DNA from: Tubiluchus corallicola
Taxonomy: Eukaryota > Priapulida > Priapulimorpha > Priapulimorphida > Tubiluchidae
Direction: 5' to 3'
DNA: 64,000 nucleotides
Assembly (NCBI GenBank): GCA_030141605.1
Contig: JAQGDQ010000160.1
Coordinates: 126,001 to 190,000, forward strand
The notes beneath the pieces were generated by a model. It saw only the letters and a program-made list of their open reading frames with translations. It did no database searches and was not told the origin of the DNA. Positions 1 to 14,154 of the stretch are shown in pieces. The stretch's first letter is position 1. Every line of letters starts with the position of its first letter. The position numbers were made by a program, and so were the translations under genes.

Positions 1-3000
1 CATGAGTGACTGTTCCCGTTTTGTCAAAGACAACTGTTTTCACCTGTTTTGACATGCAAGATAAACCAAATAAGAAATAACTTTTTTATAGTATGCTTTT
101 ACATTTGCCTTAAATACCCTATCTGGCACTAGTGAAGAGAACTAGTTAAGCTGCAAACTGAAAGGCTCTAGGGAAAAAATTAATTTCGGAAGAAAAAGGC
201 TTAAATAAATTTACCGAATATAGGGCAATCAGACGAGCTTAAGAAGTCCTGCAACACTGTATGGTGCATTTGGGTCTGAAGCTACGAAAGTTTTTCTAGA
301 CCCACTACGGATAAATTGACCACCCATGTAAAAATTATCAGTTGCATATTAGCTACAAAATCAAATTTTGCTAATCTGGCACAACACAATGCTTCAAAAT
401 AACCTTCCATGATACAGGGTAACTTCTGTAAAAACCTAGTCTTGCAAATCTTAATCAGACACCAATCTTTCATGACTATTAAGCAGATACCAACATCGAC
501 ATTTCACTATTAATGCCCTGCTAATGATGCTGAACACTACCAATTTAGTTCTCTCCTACAACAAAGCTGTGAACACTGATAAAGAAAATGGCATCTTCCT
601 TTAGAACATTACCCAATGGAATCAAGCAACAGCATAACCTATTCACAGTGTGGAAAGTCCTTGCTTAAAATTATTATTGTGCATGTGTACAATTTGTTTT
701 GACGTAATATCTTTTTTATAACAACATTGTATTAAATACAGCTTTATAGTTAACTAATGTACCAATGGTATACAAAAACATTGTAATGACATGTTACATG
801 AACGTTCCAAACACTTATCTAAATAACAAACCTTGTGGGCAGTCTCTAACGGTTCACCACCTTTAATCAAAATTCCCTGTTGAGCTCCAACACCTGTTCC
901 TACCATCACAGCAGTCGGAGTAGCTAACCCCAAGGCACATGGGCAAGCAATGGCAAGAACTGTGATAGCCATACGGAAAGCAAATTCAATTGTGACCTCA
1001 GTAACAGAAAACTGGCCACCATCCTACAGAAATAATATAGAAAAATAAGTCAGTTTTAAAAAGCTTACGATACACCAATGCAACTGAGACTAGCAACTGC
1101 TGACCAGCATTCTGATGATACACCAAAGCGACTGGCATCTGTGTACAACAACATATTTGTAGATTATTACAAAGCAACACTAATATAATGAAACAAAAAA
1201 GAAAGTAATACCTATTTTATTGGTATGTTAATACCTATAACTTTATTTATGTCTTCCCATAAACAAAACTATCATTCATTGGTTTATTCATTTATTTGCT
1301 ACTCATTTTCTCTGCATATTATTAAGATCTTGTAATTACATAAAAAGAAAATTACTTCAAGCCCAATTTTATAATGCAAAACTATAATTATATATTAAAA
1401 GAACATATGATAGAGTAACGCAAAATATTTGAGGTATTTCACCAACCGGGACACATAATAATAATTTTTTCAAATACTTTAGCACCTTGCATACAAAAAA
1501 CACTGTTGAAAGATAAAAGAAACCTTCTGTACATCTGGAAACCACTTTGAAAGGCTTAGAACAAAAACAATCATTATTAGTATTTAGTTTCAAGCAAAAG
1601 AAGACCACACTCAAAAGTTGCTCTAACTGTATCATGACTGTTTCCAGAATAAAAGTACATGACTATACCTTTGTAGGGCACACTGTTTCTGTATCTATAA
1701 ATACTAGATTGCTCACATGCAGGATGATAAAATCATTGACATTTTAACCAAAATCCGCATGTCACTAATGTTAGCAGCAACTCTGTGTTAATCTATTTCA
1801 CATACCAGATGAGACATACCTCTGGAGGAACAAAATTCGGATCGATTTTGTGAATATCTTTGTGACCAAGTGTGATCCAGATCAGTAGTGTTAAAACAGA
1901 ACAACAGATCACAATTGGCACAAAGAATCCTGCAATACGATCAGCAAAGGCCTGAATTGGTGCTTTTGATGTCTGTGCTTCCTCCACCAGCCTGACAATT
2001 TGAGCCAATGCCGTCTCAGCACCCACGTGAGTTGCACGAATCAATAGAGCGCCATTCTGGTTTATTGATCCACCGATTACCTAAAAACAAATTATTTTAT
2101 TACATAAGCAATTGAAAATCTTAGCAGGTGAAGCCGGAAAACATGATTTTCAATGTATGGTTTAACTAGTCATTTGTCATTTTTAAAGCACTCATTTTTT
2201 AAAACGGTAACTCGTTGCTTTCCCTTGTAATGTAGTAATTTTTCATTATTTTGCCTAAAGCCCTGCTAAGGCACCATGTAGAATAATGGAATCATTACAT
2301 TTTTACAGAGGATAGCAGCTAGTTTACTTTGTTGAGTTCAGTGGAGTCACTTGTTACCACAATGGCAGTTATGAAAACAATAAATATTGTTATATATATT
2401 ATATAGAAGCTATTTGTAAAAATAAAAAAAACCTTCAAAATAGTAAACAAAGTTTGCTGTACTTTTGTAAATTTTAGCAACTTAAATTTACTATGATCAC
2501 TACGCATTACTATTATTCCTACATATTTTAGAAGCTTAAAAAATGTTTAACAGTTATCTTGAATAAATAAAGCTAAAAAAAGACTAACTTAGTCAATGAA
2601 AAGTACTAGCCAGATTTAATGAAACTTAAAATTGATAAACTCTTAGTCAGTTAAGCAATTATTCAAAATAATAGAATATAAAAACAATTTAAATAAAATT
2701 GATTTGTAAATAAGCATCATTATTGCATAATTATATGAAATACCTATAATACATGACTATACTGTACATGCATACATTGCTGCATTGCAACAGTATGCCA
2801 GTTATTCCAAATACCACGAGAGAATTTTACGAGAACTAAATGCTGTCTACTAGCTGTCTAGCTTAGCAATACAAATTATTTATTAATTTAAAACATAATC
2901 TTATCAACGCAAAGTGAATTACTAAATGAAAAATACGAAAGGGCTAAAAATATATATATAAAGGCCAATATACAAATAACATTGCACATTTACAAGTACA

Positions 3001-4669
3001 AATGATTAAAAAGAAAGATTACAGATAAAAACATCAGAAGCCAGGAGTATGCTTACAGATGCCTATTAGTAAATGTGTATAGACGCCTATTAACATTACC
3101 CATATACAGTAGACAGAATAAAAACAATAAATACAACTGAAAAGCATGAGAATTCATCAAATTATGTAATAAGAAAGCAAAAAGAATAAAATATCACAGT
3201 ATAAAAAAAGTACTAAAATGATAACGTGATAACATTAACTTACCTGAGAGCCAGGCTTTTTCAAAACTGGCATTGATTCACCAGTAACCAGAGACTCATC
3301 AGCCATGGAACTCCCCTGTATAACTCTAGCATCCACAGGTATTTTGGCACCTGGAACCACCTGGAAACCATGCATCAAACAATTATTTTTGCAAACTGAT
3401 GCAAGAGTATGTACCAATGGTGAACATGAGCTGACAGAAATGTATACGACATCTTGTAAACATAATCTTAGCTACTAATACTAATTTTTATTGATGTTCT
3501 CTTGGTATTAAGAATGCTAGTTGCATGATACCAAACCACTGCAAGGAAGGAAAGAGACTGATAGAAAGCATGTGAAATGCACAAAGCGTTTATCATTATA
3601 TATTGTAAGTTAATAACATCATAATTTTATATACCGGCCAATTCATTTCTCATAATGTGTTGACCATGTAATGGCAGTACAACATTATTGGTTAATATAA
3701 TAGGCCCATGGTTAAAATCTGTCAAAATTAGCTGCCATAGTCCCAGATTTGACAAAAAATGTGCCTGCTGTAAATAAATGTTTTGTCACAAAAAATTATT
3801 CAGATATCATAACAATCTAGAAGATTAAATTTCTATTTCATATTATATTCACACAAGCAGCATTCAAATTTTACAAACACGAAGGCTACCATGTCATCGT
3901 ACATGTCGGTATATAAATTACTATAAACTATCCAAACCAATGTCAAAGTTCATAGACATTTGTTCTGGACTTGCAAATTCACTTACCTTGAGGAGGTCTC
4001 CACGCTGTACCAAGTCTACATCAATATTTTTCTCCTGCTGTACATTTCCCTGAGCATCAAGTTCAACCAGAATTGCCTCTGTAGCTTGAAGAGACATCAG
4101 CTTTACCAGAGCCTCAGATGTTTTACCCTACAAAATATGAATGTCGAAAACAGTTGTAAAAATTAAAAAATATAACCAAGTAACCAAATTTTTATACTCT
4201 AAAATATGACCTTTAACTGGCAATTTCAAGAGGTGAAATAAATTGGTAAGCTTTTGGATAAAGAATCTATTGGTTTTAAAATCTACCACCGATACACCAT
4301 TAAAATAAATCTTTTAACTTTATTTACATTAGGTACATATTTTAATTTTCAAAATAAAGAAACAAATTCCTTTGCAGATCTAATTCATTATAGGGTAATT
4401 CTCAGTATATTAATATACTGTGTACATACTTTAGTACATTATACAACAAAATTCTTTATTTAACTGCATCGATTATAAATAAAACTGAACTGTACATAGA
4501 AAACATATTGCATTATTGACATACACTTGTAAAAATGTCAGGAGTCCTGTGAATAAGTGTGAATATTACAAAATTAAATTTCTGCAGATATGTTATTTTA
4601 TTAGCATCCCATCTGATCCCATATTTTACTAAAAACCTGCTGTCTTCCAAATTTATGTGAAATAAACTA

Positions 4670-4761
<92 letters not shown>

Positions 4762-4774
4762 AATAATAATAATA

Positions 4775-4817
<43 letters not shown>

Positions 4818-7800
4818 ATAATAATTATTCAGTTATATATTTTCTGTTCAATATATACTACAGGTTCAGTACATCTATTTATGGCTTTGATTTTATGAAA
4901 CAGACACAGCTCTATATTTGCAGATTTCTTCAAGTAACCAAAATAATTTTACCAAGAACAGTTATCACGTTCACCTAATTTTTACGTTCAAATTGTATAA
5001 TCATACAGTATGAAGTAACATGAATCAAACATACACAATCAATAAAAAGCAGTATTAACAACAGTCATTGTCACATTTTGCAAAAACAAATCCCAGATTC
5101 ATACCTTTGCAACATATTCCAGCCAACGTCCTAAAGCAATGAACGTCAGAAGCATAGGTGGAGCATCAAAAAATGTCATTGGGCTGTCTCTTTTTTGTAT
5201 AATAGCAGCCAACAACACAACAACAGAATAAACATAAGCAATGGTTGTTGCCATCATTATGAGAACATCCATGTTGGTAGTCTTGTGCTTTAAAGCTTTG
5301 TATGCTTGCACGTAAAAATGCCTACCACCAATCAGCTGTAAAAAAATTTTGTAACCGAAATAGAATCACAATGACGGTTATATTGCGAAAAAGTGCAACC
5401 ATTTCTTGTTTGCAAAGGCTCATAACTTAATGTACGTGCAGTCCCAAAATTCAGTAAAAAATTATACTAAAATTGTGAAAGGTCAAGAAATGTAAAAAAT
5501 AAACACAATGACAAATGTTTTAATAATAGGATGTTATACTTATGAAAAAAATATTATGAAAAGTATGCCTGTTTTAATTATTCTTTTCACCAGTAAGTGG
5601 TCAATAATGTACAAACATTCTACTTGGTGTCTCTTACTAAAGCAGAAACGAAAATAAAAATGACAGTTATATAGCAATAGCAACTGGCCAGGTCCCCCAT
5701 ATATGATATGCATTTTTCCTGTGAGAAATCACGAAAGCGAATGCCAAATTACACCTTTGCTATATTATTCAATGCAGGACTTTCTAATGAAATTTTTTGC
5801 ATCTTGCCAACTACTTCTTTTTCTTTCCAACGTGTTCCTACATTAAAAAAATTAATATCTTCAGGAAATAGATTGATTGAAAAAAATTTCAGGTGCGCGC
5901 CTGTTAAAGTGCACCGTGCTCCTACATTCAAAAATTTGTATCTTCAGGAAACAGTTTGATTGAAAAAAAAATTGGGTGGTTGACTATTAAAGTGCACCCT
6001 ATGCAATGATTAACAGCAGACGTAAACAGTGCCAGGTTCAATAGTGAGATGGCAAGCACTCAGGAAAACACGATTCCTGAAATCCTAAAAAAGAGCCATA
6101 CCTGTACAGGAGTGCAGAAAAGGAAAAGCATCATGTTCTCCAGGGAAAGCCCGGGGAATATGTCTAATCGAGTGGGGTTGTCGTGTGGTATAAACATATA
6201 GTAAAACATCACAATCATAGTGGGAATTCCAAAACAAACATTGAGCAAAAAGGCATTCCTCCACTGCTTTATAGCATGCTTGTGTTCCAGAGCAGCGGCA
6301 TGACCCGTCACGTCTTTTGACATTAGCTCAGCTTGGTAGCCACATTCCTAAAAAACAAACTCTTAATGTAAAATAAGCAAAAAGCATGTGTAAAAGAATT
6401 TAAAAAAACAATCTCAACCAACCAACAAATCGGCCAACCACCCAACTAAACAAAAAGTCAGTCAAATGTTAACTGAGCCAGCTAAGCACCAATCTTTATT
6501 CTGGTGCATAATAAAATTTTATGTGCAGTTTAATGCAAATTACAAATTAAATTACAGGATATCTAACAAAAGAAATGTGCATCAGTACTTCAAATAAATT
6601 ACCTCGATAGCTTTTATAATATCTCGAGGTCCGACTTCATCTGAGTGGAATTTGACAGTAGCAAATGTTGTTGCTAATGATACATTGACAAATGTAACAC
6701 CTCTCAACTTAGCAACTTTTGTTTCGATATTGTATACACAAGATGCACAAGTCATACCACTAATCTGAAAAAAACACGTTTTTAGTATTTAATCTGCCAT
6801 AATTTACTGTTTCATTAAGTACAGTGTTTGCACACCACACCTGCAGTTTTGCAGGTATTACATATATACTGCATGACATATGCCCAAATTAGCAATAGTC
6901 AATATATAGTCAATAGTCTGTTAGTTTGACAAATTCAGGATGCTGAATTCATTGACTGAGGATGCTTCTGTCACAGTTTGTAATTTAGATGAAATACTAC
7001 CCCAAAAGTTCACAAAAAAAACCTTTTCAGTGCTAAGAATTCAAAAAAAGATCTATCAGTCTAGTGCTAGGATAAAACTAAATGATAACACACATATTGT
7101 AATGTTAAGTTTAGCAAAGTAAGAACTAAATTCCTTCACTAAAATATAACTGTTCACTTTTACTTAAAAATAAATTGCTTTCTAAATGCAAAACACACCT
7201 GGAACGGGCAGCTCCTATTCAAATCTACATAAAAAACTGTCGGCAATTAACTCAATATTTTTCCTTCATGCACTAAAAATAAGACCCTTGTGTGTGTGAC
7301 CAAAGAGTTTTGTTGCTTTTATATTATCTTTACATCGATTCTGTGCATTATAATGCATGTAAAAACGTTCAGGTTAAGTACAGCTGTTTTTGAAAGCAGG
7401 TACTGTACATTTATTATGCGCTAATATGTTAGGGTAGGGGTTTCGCTTTGAATCTGTCACCCATTTATCTGCTGCAATTAACCTTGTTGTTCTAAACATT
7501 TAATCACTTGCCCAGCGGTTTGCTGTTGAAGCTCCTGCTGCTTTTCACAAGGTCATCACCAAGTGCAACTCAAGCACTAGGTGAGTGGGTGTTTTGTGTG
7601 AATACGTGTAGCATAAAACAACAGATTTTCAATGTTTTTATCAATATGAGAATTTCGTAAACCAACTTTTTCGTGAAGAAATGAAGCAACCAATCTTGCA
7701 TGAATTTTTGAAATTTTAATGGTAATAATCAGATTCTTGCGATTTCTACATTTTTTATTAATACACTTATATAAATTATGCTTTTTAAATAATTGCACAT

Positions 7801-10800
7801 ACGTATTTTTGACATTAATTCGTTTCTAAAATTCATGTAAAGCCTTCGCTATGAATGCTAAAGCAAGGAGTGATGACTCATGCTTGTATAGTAGTATTAT
7901 ACTAAACCCGTCAACTAACTGACTCAGTCGGTTAATTGGGTCAAAACACTTCCGTCCCAAAGTGAGTCTATTAAGCGGCACCTACTGTAATTACTAAAAT
8001 AATTAGTCAATATATTAGGTCAATTGTTCATTCTATAATATGCCTTATAAAAACTTTGCAACAAACAAACTTTGCAGCAACCAACAAACTACTAAAAGGG
8101 CCTTTTTCATGAAAAATTTTGACACAACCTGGAAAATTCTGAACCTCATCTCCTTTAGAACATGATCAATATGAATACTTCAGTTAAAACTGATATCAAA
8201 TAATAAACTCAAGTGTTTTACTTAGCAAACAACTTCTATTTCGTGCCCATCATATTTTAAGTTGTTTAACGCCAACAGTTTTTGCTTCCAAAAATGCAAA
8301 ATATCCTAGTTTAGTTTGTTATGTTTAGCAACATATGTTATTTGACCTTAAAATCATTAACTAAATGCCTTCAGAATGACATACCAATAATTCTAAAGTA
8401 ACTTCGCCATGCTGGTAGTTCTCAATAATTTCACAGCCGAAACCAAGGTCTATAATCTTGTTACAAATCTGCTGAGGCAGAATGTATGCGGAATCATACT
8501 TTATGTCTGCTTTTTGAGCCATCAAAGCAACCAAAATGTCGTTTATTCCTGAATGTAAAACACACTAAAAACAGTATTATAAATACATCTTAGAACCACT
8601 AACAACAACTTCATGCTTTGATGTAAAATTTCAAAGTATAGTGGACACCTCTTAATAAATTCACCTTGGTGCGAAGCTAAATGAATTTATTAAGTGGCTG
8701 GATTTGTAAACCAAAGAAACCTGTTTAGTGCATTTTCTATGTTAATACAGTGCATATTGTTTATTATGAAGCCAATTTTCTTAACATTCAGTAAACGTCT
8801 TGCGAAAAGTTTTTAAGTAAGATGCAATAATTCATTAGTGTTCGTATAATTAAAGTAACTCGTGCAAAGTATGTATTGTTTGTCTGTGGTGCCATTACTT
8901 TTTACATGTGATAAACTGCTTTCCAAATTAAAAAAAGAGCAATATATATAACTTTAACGTTAGCGATGATTCAGCATTTATCTATTTGGGTCATTAATGT
9001 TCTCACGTGCATAACGAAAGTTGAAACATGTCCATGGTCTGTTTTAGTGGATTGTTGCAAAGATGCATTTGAATGTCTTTTCTGAGTTTGGTGAAGTGTC
9101 GCATGTTTTAATAGTTACTGTTCTGCAGTCCACAGTGAGAAGTTTCCAAGCGCATCGCACTTAAGCAGCTAAAACAGTAATTTCTGGTTCGTTGTCATCA
9201 TCACCATTGTCTTGTTGTTGAGAGTTATTAAGCGGAAAAAATGCAAAGGCGTAAAAGATGCTTAGAACAAAAAGGCTGAACTAGCTCAAGTGAAAATGTG
9301 GGACAAACGTATGGTGTATATAATGTATTATACACTTTGTTCCAGCAACAGTGTGAACACAAGCGGCTGGATTTCTTATCAGTGGATTTATTAAACGGAT
9401 TCTACTGCATTTTAAAATAAACCTTTAACTTTCTTCATCTTTCCTTCTATTGTGGCAACACAGGAGGCACATGTCATTCCTGTTATCTGCAGGTAACAGC
9501 GTTCCAAATCATCATGAAGTAAAACTTCGCTTGAGTCCTCCTGTCCAAAAGTTTTTAAATACATTTAAGTAATAAACAGTTGCAATATATCTACATAACA
9601 AGATTACAACTCACAAATAATGTAGAAAAGCCTCTGCACCATTTCTCTGTTGATGGCTTTAACTGCATTATACCATTACCATGTTTAATTTATAGCTCAC
9701 AAAAAGCAAACACCATTTTTTAAAAGTGGACAACCATTTACTATCCTATATTACTACATAAAATGCACAAACCGTGGTTTTAGCTGGCTCTACAACCGTT
9801 TCTTTTGCAAGTCTTTGTAAAGAAACACTCCTTGCAAGATTTGTGGAACCTAAGAAATGTCAAAGACTTGAAATACTGGCTAATGCTTATTAAATCTGAC
9901 TAATCTGACTATAAACCTACAAAAATCCTTCCGAAAGGATTTTTTCCTATTAACTTAAAAAATTTTAGTTGTTAATAACGTTCACATTAAAGCATTATAA
10001 ATATACTCTAGAGTAACTTACTGTCTATGGAAATGTTACTGCCAAAAAATGTTTTTGAATACTCAGACCCTTGAAATTTTATTGCCTAACAACTCAAAAA
10101 TTAAATTCACACTCTAGGCAGACATTTTCAGCTTCTGTGCAAAAGCAGTCAAAAGAGAAATAATTTCCTACGCACACACAACAATAGCTAGTTTTGCGAA
10201 ACATTATAATAAAAGCTCTAGAATAATCTTTGCATACAAATTAGAACTGTGGACCGAACTAATATTTCTACCCACAGATATGTCTAAGAAACAATATTAA
10301 GCTGTTAATCAGACTTGAAGCATAAAGATAACAGCTATAAGGGATATACCTTCCTCCATATGTCACATATAACTAATAACATACCTGGAACAGAAATGCG
10401 AAAACCAAGGCCTTGAATGGTAAGGCCGACTTTCTCAATATTAGTTAATAGTGGATCTAACTCAATAGTGCCTTCTTCGTCTTTTAGTGAAACATCGACT
10501 GCCAACACACCTGGCTCTTTCATGACCTTGTCTGAAAAACAGTTGAAGACGGAAAAACCAGGCAATAAGAACAAAACTACTCCATTTAATCTAAATAATG
10601 GTAAAAGATTGTCTGTTGATCTTTTAAAGATCGTCGGTTAAAAATACTGTTGATCATCTTTGTTGTCACCTAGGTAATGGCATTGCACTAGTCGTAAAGC
10701 ATTGTCGAATGTAGTGCCGGCCTTGAGAAAAATTAGTTTGTTGATAGTTATCAAAAATGGCATAATGTGGTAATGCAAACTGTATAGAATATCATTATTC

Positions 10801-13080
10801 TGCCCTTGGTAAAAATGTGATATTGCAGAACAAATAAATGAAATAATGCTACTTGGGTGTACTATTACATATTTTAATACTGTGGTTACCACGGACATGT
10901 TAATGTAAAAGACTGAAACAATTTACGAATGCTCATGTTACACGACTTCATTTATTATAAAAAAATGTGAAATTAAATATTTCATTGAAAACTAGTAAAA
11001 ACTGGTATAAATATACACACAAAATAAATTTAAAAAAGTTAATCCGAGAAATAAATGTAAAAGAATAAAAAGTTGCGTACAAAAAATAAAGCTAGGCCTA
11101 TCAATACTGACATTGATTTGCTTTAAGTATTTCTACAGCAAACAAAAGTTCAGTTTTAACATTACTAAATGTGTAGAGACTAAATACCTTGAATATTTTT
11201 CACGCAAGACATACAGGTCATTCCAGCAATCTCAAGTGTATGTATCTCTGATTTAGTACTCTGACCGATGACATCACTCACCACAGAAGCTTCAAAGCCC
11301 ATATCATCAATCATGTCAGCAATTTTATCAGGAGATAAAACAGAATCATCATATGAAACTTCAGCAATTTTTTTGTCCAGTGAAACTTTTATACTGTGGA
11401 TACCAGGCACAGATGAAATATTACTTTCGATGCTATTCACACAAGAATGGCAGGTCATGCCTTCTATGCCAATATTTATATTTGCTCGCAAATTTTCGTT
11501 TCTTATGGGCGTACTTTCAGCTACAACTCTAACATCAAAACCCATGTCTTCAATAGCAACTTGAAGTTCCTCTATTGAAGACTGTGCCAAATCAAATTTT
11601 ACTATACAAGTCTTTTCTTGCAGAGAAACACTGACAGAATGAACACCCGGGAGTTTGTGAAGGGATGACTCTATAGAATTCACACATGAATGGCATGTCA
11701 TACCTTCGACATGGTACACTATCTGTAACATAATGAAGAAAAAATAAAGTAATCACAAATGAGTTACAAAGTGCACTTGCCTAGTTATGAATTTAAAATG
11801 GCTGTTATAAAAACATCATTGTAATACTTTTATAAAAACTTCCTGATTGACGATGTGTTTAAAGGTAAATGTCTTTCAATGTCATTTTAAATGACACATG
11901 TTCTCATATAATACAGTCTTACAGTCTTATTTCTCAAGTACATATGGACAAAATAATTTGTACATACTACAGATTCATTCTTATGACTAAATGAGCCAAG
12001 TGAGTGGTGTCATACCAAGATAAAAAATAAAGTCACCTGTTGAACTTTTGTTTTTCGAGATGGAATAGAGGTTTCAAAACCCATATCGTCTATGAAGTCC
12101 TTTATTTTTTCAGCAGTTGTTAACTGAGCATCATATGTGACCAGGGCTTGTTTTAGTGACAATGAAACCTTATTAGAACAAAAACAGTTTGAACAAATAC
12201 CGATTAATAAAAAAAGCACAACCACGAATTCAATTAGCAATGATTATAGTTGGAATATGGAATATGCCACAATAACCAGGAAAATGTTTCAGACAATAAA
12301 TGACAATGTGATATCAATGTCATTAAACATTTGTAAAACAAAATTCTGACTTTTTTACATAACAAATAGACTGTTATGCCCAAAAAAGCCAGGAGACACT
12401 TAGGTAAAAGTATTTATACCTTTAAAAAAGCTAACATAGTAGTAATATTGAAAAAAATAGCAAATTTTTCAAAACATTGGTATTTTGTTACGAAGCTGCT
12501 GAAAATTAGTTTTATCTATACCTAAAGTCAATGTCAATGCAAATGAATAGAGCCGAGTAACTGAAAACACACCTTTATGGAATGAACACCTTCTAACTTG
12601 GATACCATGTCTTCAATACTACGCACACAAGATTGGCAAGTCATACCCTCAACACACAATACCTCTTGTATGAGGTGACAACGCAAGTGCGCTGAAAATC
12701 CCATGGCAGACAGTTTCTCAGCAAAATCACCTGCGGTGATTACATTTTCATTGAAGTAAACAACAGCTTCTTTTTTTGGTAGCAGAACCTGCAGATAAAG
12801 AAAGAACAAATCAATAACATTTAGTAAAATATAACATATTTTTCTTATCACTTTTTAGAATGCCTATATGAAATTCCTCTGAAATGCATCTTTGTTAGAC
12901 AGTCAATTTTTTTATCCGCATTTTAGTCGACATTTTTATGATATGCAGCTGCAGTATACACACCTGTGCTTCCAAAACACCATTTATACTGCCAAGATTA
13001 TCCTGCAAGCATTGGGTGTCAAAATGCTCTGTCACTCCTCTTAGTGACAACACTGCCACGTGACCTTTGTGCTCTTCCAT
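1..13080 (-). CDS. ATP7: ATP7-type copper-transporting P1B ATPase, 5' part (16 exons, 3' end off the window)
   Basis: Pumps Cu(I) across Golgi/vesicle or plasma membranes by ATP hydrolysis (family knowledge). Exons in transcript order: 12964-13080, 12573-12788, 12037-12168, 11188-11722, 10385-10531, 9773-9849, 9423-9540, 8385-8548, 6603-6764, 6102-6347, 5105-5335, 3987-4127, 3244-3360, 1820-2080, 832-1023, 1-43. All introns are GT-AG and the phases agree from exon to exon, giving about 966 residues. The ATG at 13080 is preceded by an in-frame TAG. Six metal-binding (HMA) domains carry MTCxSC motifs near residues 88, 163, 244, 323, 430 and 506; a seventh N-terminal one has lost the cysteines. 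TGES (actuator) is near 788, the CPC copper-channel motif near 915, and the phosphorylated Asp of DKTGT near 959. Membrane segments lie in the exons between 5105 and 6347 and in 1820-2080. The nucleotide-binding domain and C-terminus lie beyond base 1. Whether it is closer to ATP7A or ATP7B cannot be said; invertebrates usually have one gene. Confidence 0.96.
4672..4830. repeat. (AAT)n/(ATG)n compound microsatellite
   Basis: Pure trinucleotide runs: TAA units, a block of GAT/ATG units around 4724-4760, then TAA units again. It sits in the ATP7 intron between exons 3987-4127 and 5105-5335. Apparent poly-Met or poly-Ile reading frames here are artefacts of the repeat. Confidence 0.95.
7185..7987 (-). 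mobile_element. Tc1/mariner-type MITE, family A, copy 1 (ATP7 intron)
   Basis: The right end reads ttaagcggcacctactg and is followed by TA. In reverse complement this copy matches 57076-58064 along most of its length, for example the stretch with gggacggaagtgttttgacc and a central segment where both copies give a similar short frame containing DKN(I/V)ENLL. The left terminus is diverged, so that boundary is approximate. No transposase is seen; the element is non-autonomous. Confidence 0.75.
8639..9407. mobile_element. MITE with related termini, family B (ATP7 intron)
   Basis: The left end (tagtggacacctcttaataa) and the reverse complement of the right end (cagtagaatccgtttaataa) are imperfect inverted repeats, and both continue into aaat(t/c)cac. 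The element is about 770 bp without a coding frame. The terminal motif with ..cttaataa.. resembles Tigger/pogo-type inverted repeats. It lies between ATP7 exons 8385-8548 and 9423-9540. Confidence 0.65.
9921..9944. repeat. Short perfect hairpin in an ATP7 intron
   Basis: Ten-base arms, aaaaatcctt and aaggattttt, flank a four-base loop. It would form a stem in the transcript. No known function; possibly chance in AT-rich DNA. Confidence 0.6.
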
Positions 13081-14142
13081 ATTGCTGAACTATAGAGCCT
13101 AAAGAGGTACAAAAACACATTTCTACATTTATTGGCTTTTAATCTTCAACAAAAACACAAATATTTCAGGCAAGTATCTGAATCAGATAAGATATTGTTT
13201 ACTTGCATTGTACACAAGTGACCTAGTATTGGCTGACTCATGCCGAAATGTGTATTAGATTCAGATGCCATTTGGATGTCAGCAACTAGAGACTTGACTC
13301 CAACTCGAAATGATGAAGCACTGACTCGACAAGTGACTGAAAGTGCACAGACAATAAGGCAAACACTACCTATAACCAAGCAAATAATTACAACCTTCTT
13401 GCTTAAGAAACCATTTCAATTCCATATTTAAATTTCGTTTCAATTGGTGTTCACTGTCTGTAGCCATGTTAGTACATTATGCCTGAAGTGGAATTCTTAA
13501 TCTCTAGGTTAACCAATTGTGTTTGTGTCTAAATTCAAACTGGAAAAACCTTTACAGCTTGTGTTACTTATCTATCCAAGAACAATCTAAACATTTGATC
13601 ATCTAGCCACCTTATTTTTGTTTATCTGCCACGCAATGACAGTATTACAAGGTGGTTCATCACTTTGCTCAAATAAGACCAGAGTTGTCCAGATTGACTG
13701 CATCATAAAAAACTTCTACAGCTGCTGTAGCTGATTGTTTTAACGTTCAATGCTTGGTCACGAGCAAGGTGCATAAACTGCACATACTGTGAGGCAGTGA
13801 TGGTAGCTCTGTACAGCCAGTAACACAACTGAATGCTATTGTGTTTGTACGTTTTGTTTGCAATGGATATATAGTGACAAAGATCAGACTTTGTCGTGAG
13901 CTCATCAACAGGAACTTGCTAAACCTGCGATTGTGATATGCATAACACAGTCTGGATGCCTGGTAAACACTGCTTTAGACAGAGTTTTGAAAGAGAAACA
14001 AACATTACAAAATAGCGCCGGTAGAGCGCACCACTTGGCCGTAAACACAGAATCTGCAAAATGGCGACGATTGAAGAAAGTTGTGTTACAGTCTTTTTAA
14101 CTGTACAGTAAGTTCACACTTTCTTTTACTTTTGCTAACCGT
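13081..14142. other. Intergenic region upstream of ATP7, probable promoter area
   Basis: No long coding frame on either strand apart from the tiny frame at 14061. The ATP7 5' UTR and transcription start must lie to the right of 13080. A possible 3' splice site on the minus strand (cctctttag, about 13102-13110) just upstream of the ATG would allow a separate untranslated first exon. I see no clear TATA box. Confidence 0.4.
14061..14107 (+). CDS. Possible first coding exon of an unidentified plus-strand gene
   Basis: An ATG in good initiation context (gcaaaatggcgacg, also similar to a YY1-type initiator motif) opens a 47-base frame for MATIEESCVTVFLTV. It ends at a strong donor, gtaagt, at 14108. 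No matching downstream exon was found; a SINE follows 47 bases later. It may be a divergent start opposite ATP7, or chance. Confidence 0.2.
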
Positions 14143-14154
14143 TGTTAGTTTAAC

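Noticed and set aside
4724-4978. Frame beginning with a long poly-Met/poly-Ile run
   Set aside because: It is translation of the (ATG)n/(AAT)n microsatellite and runs opposite to the ATP7 gene within an intron.
11268-11564. 98-codon plus-strand frame
   Set aside because: Antisense shadow of the large ATP7 HMA exon 11188-11722.
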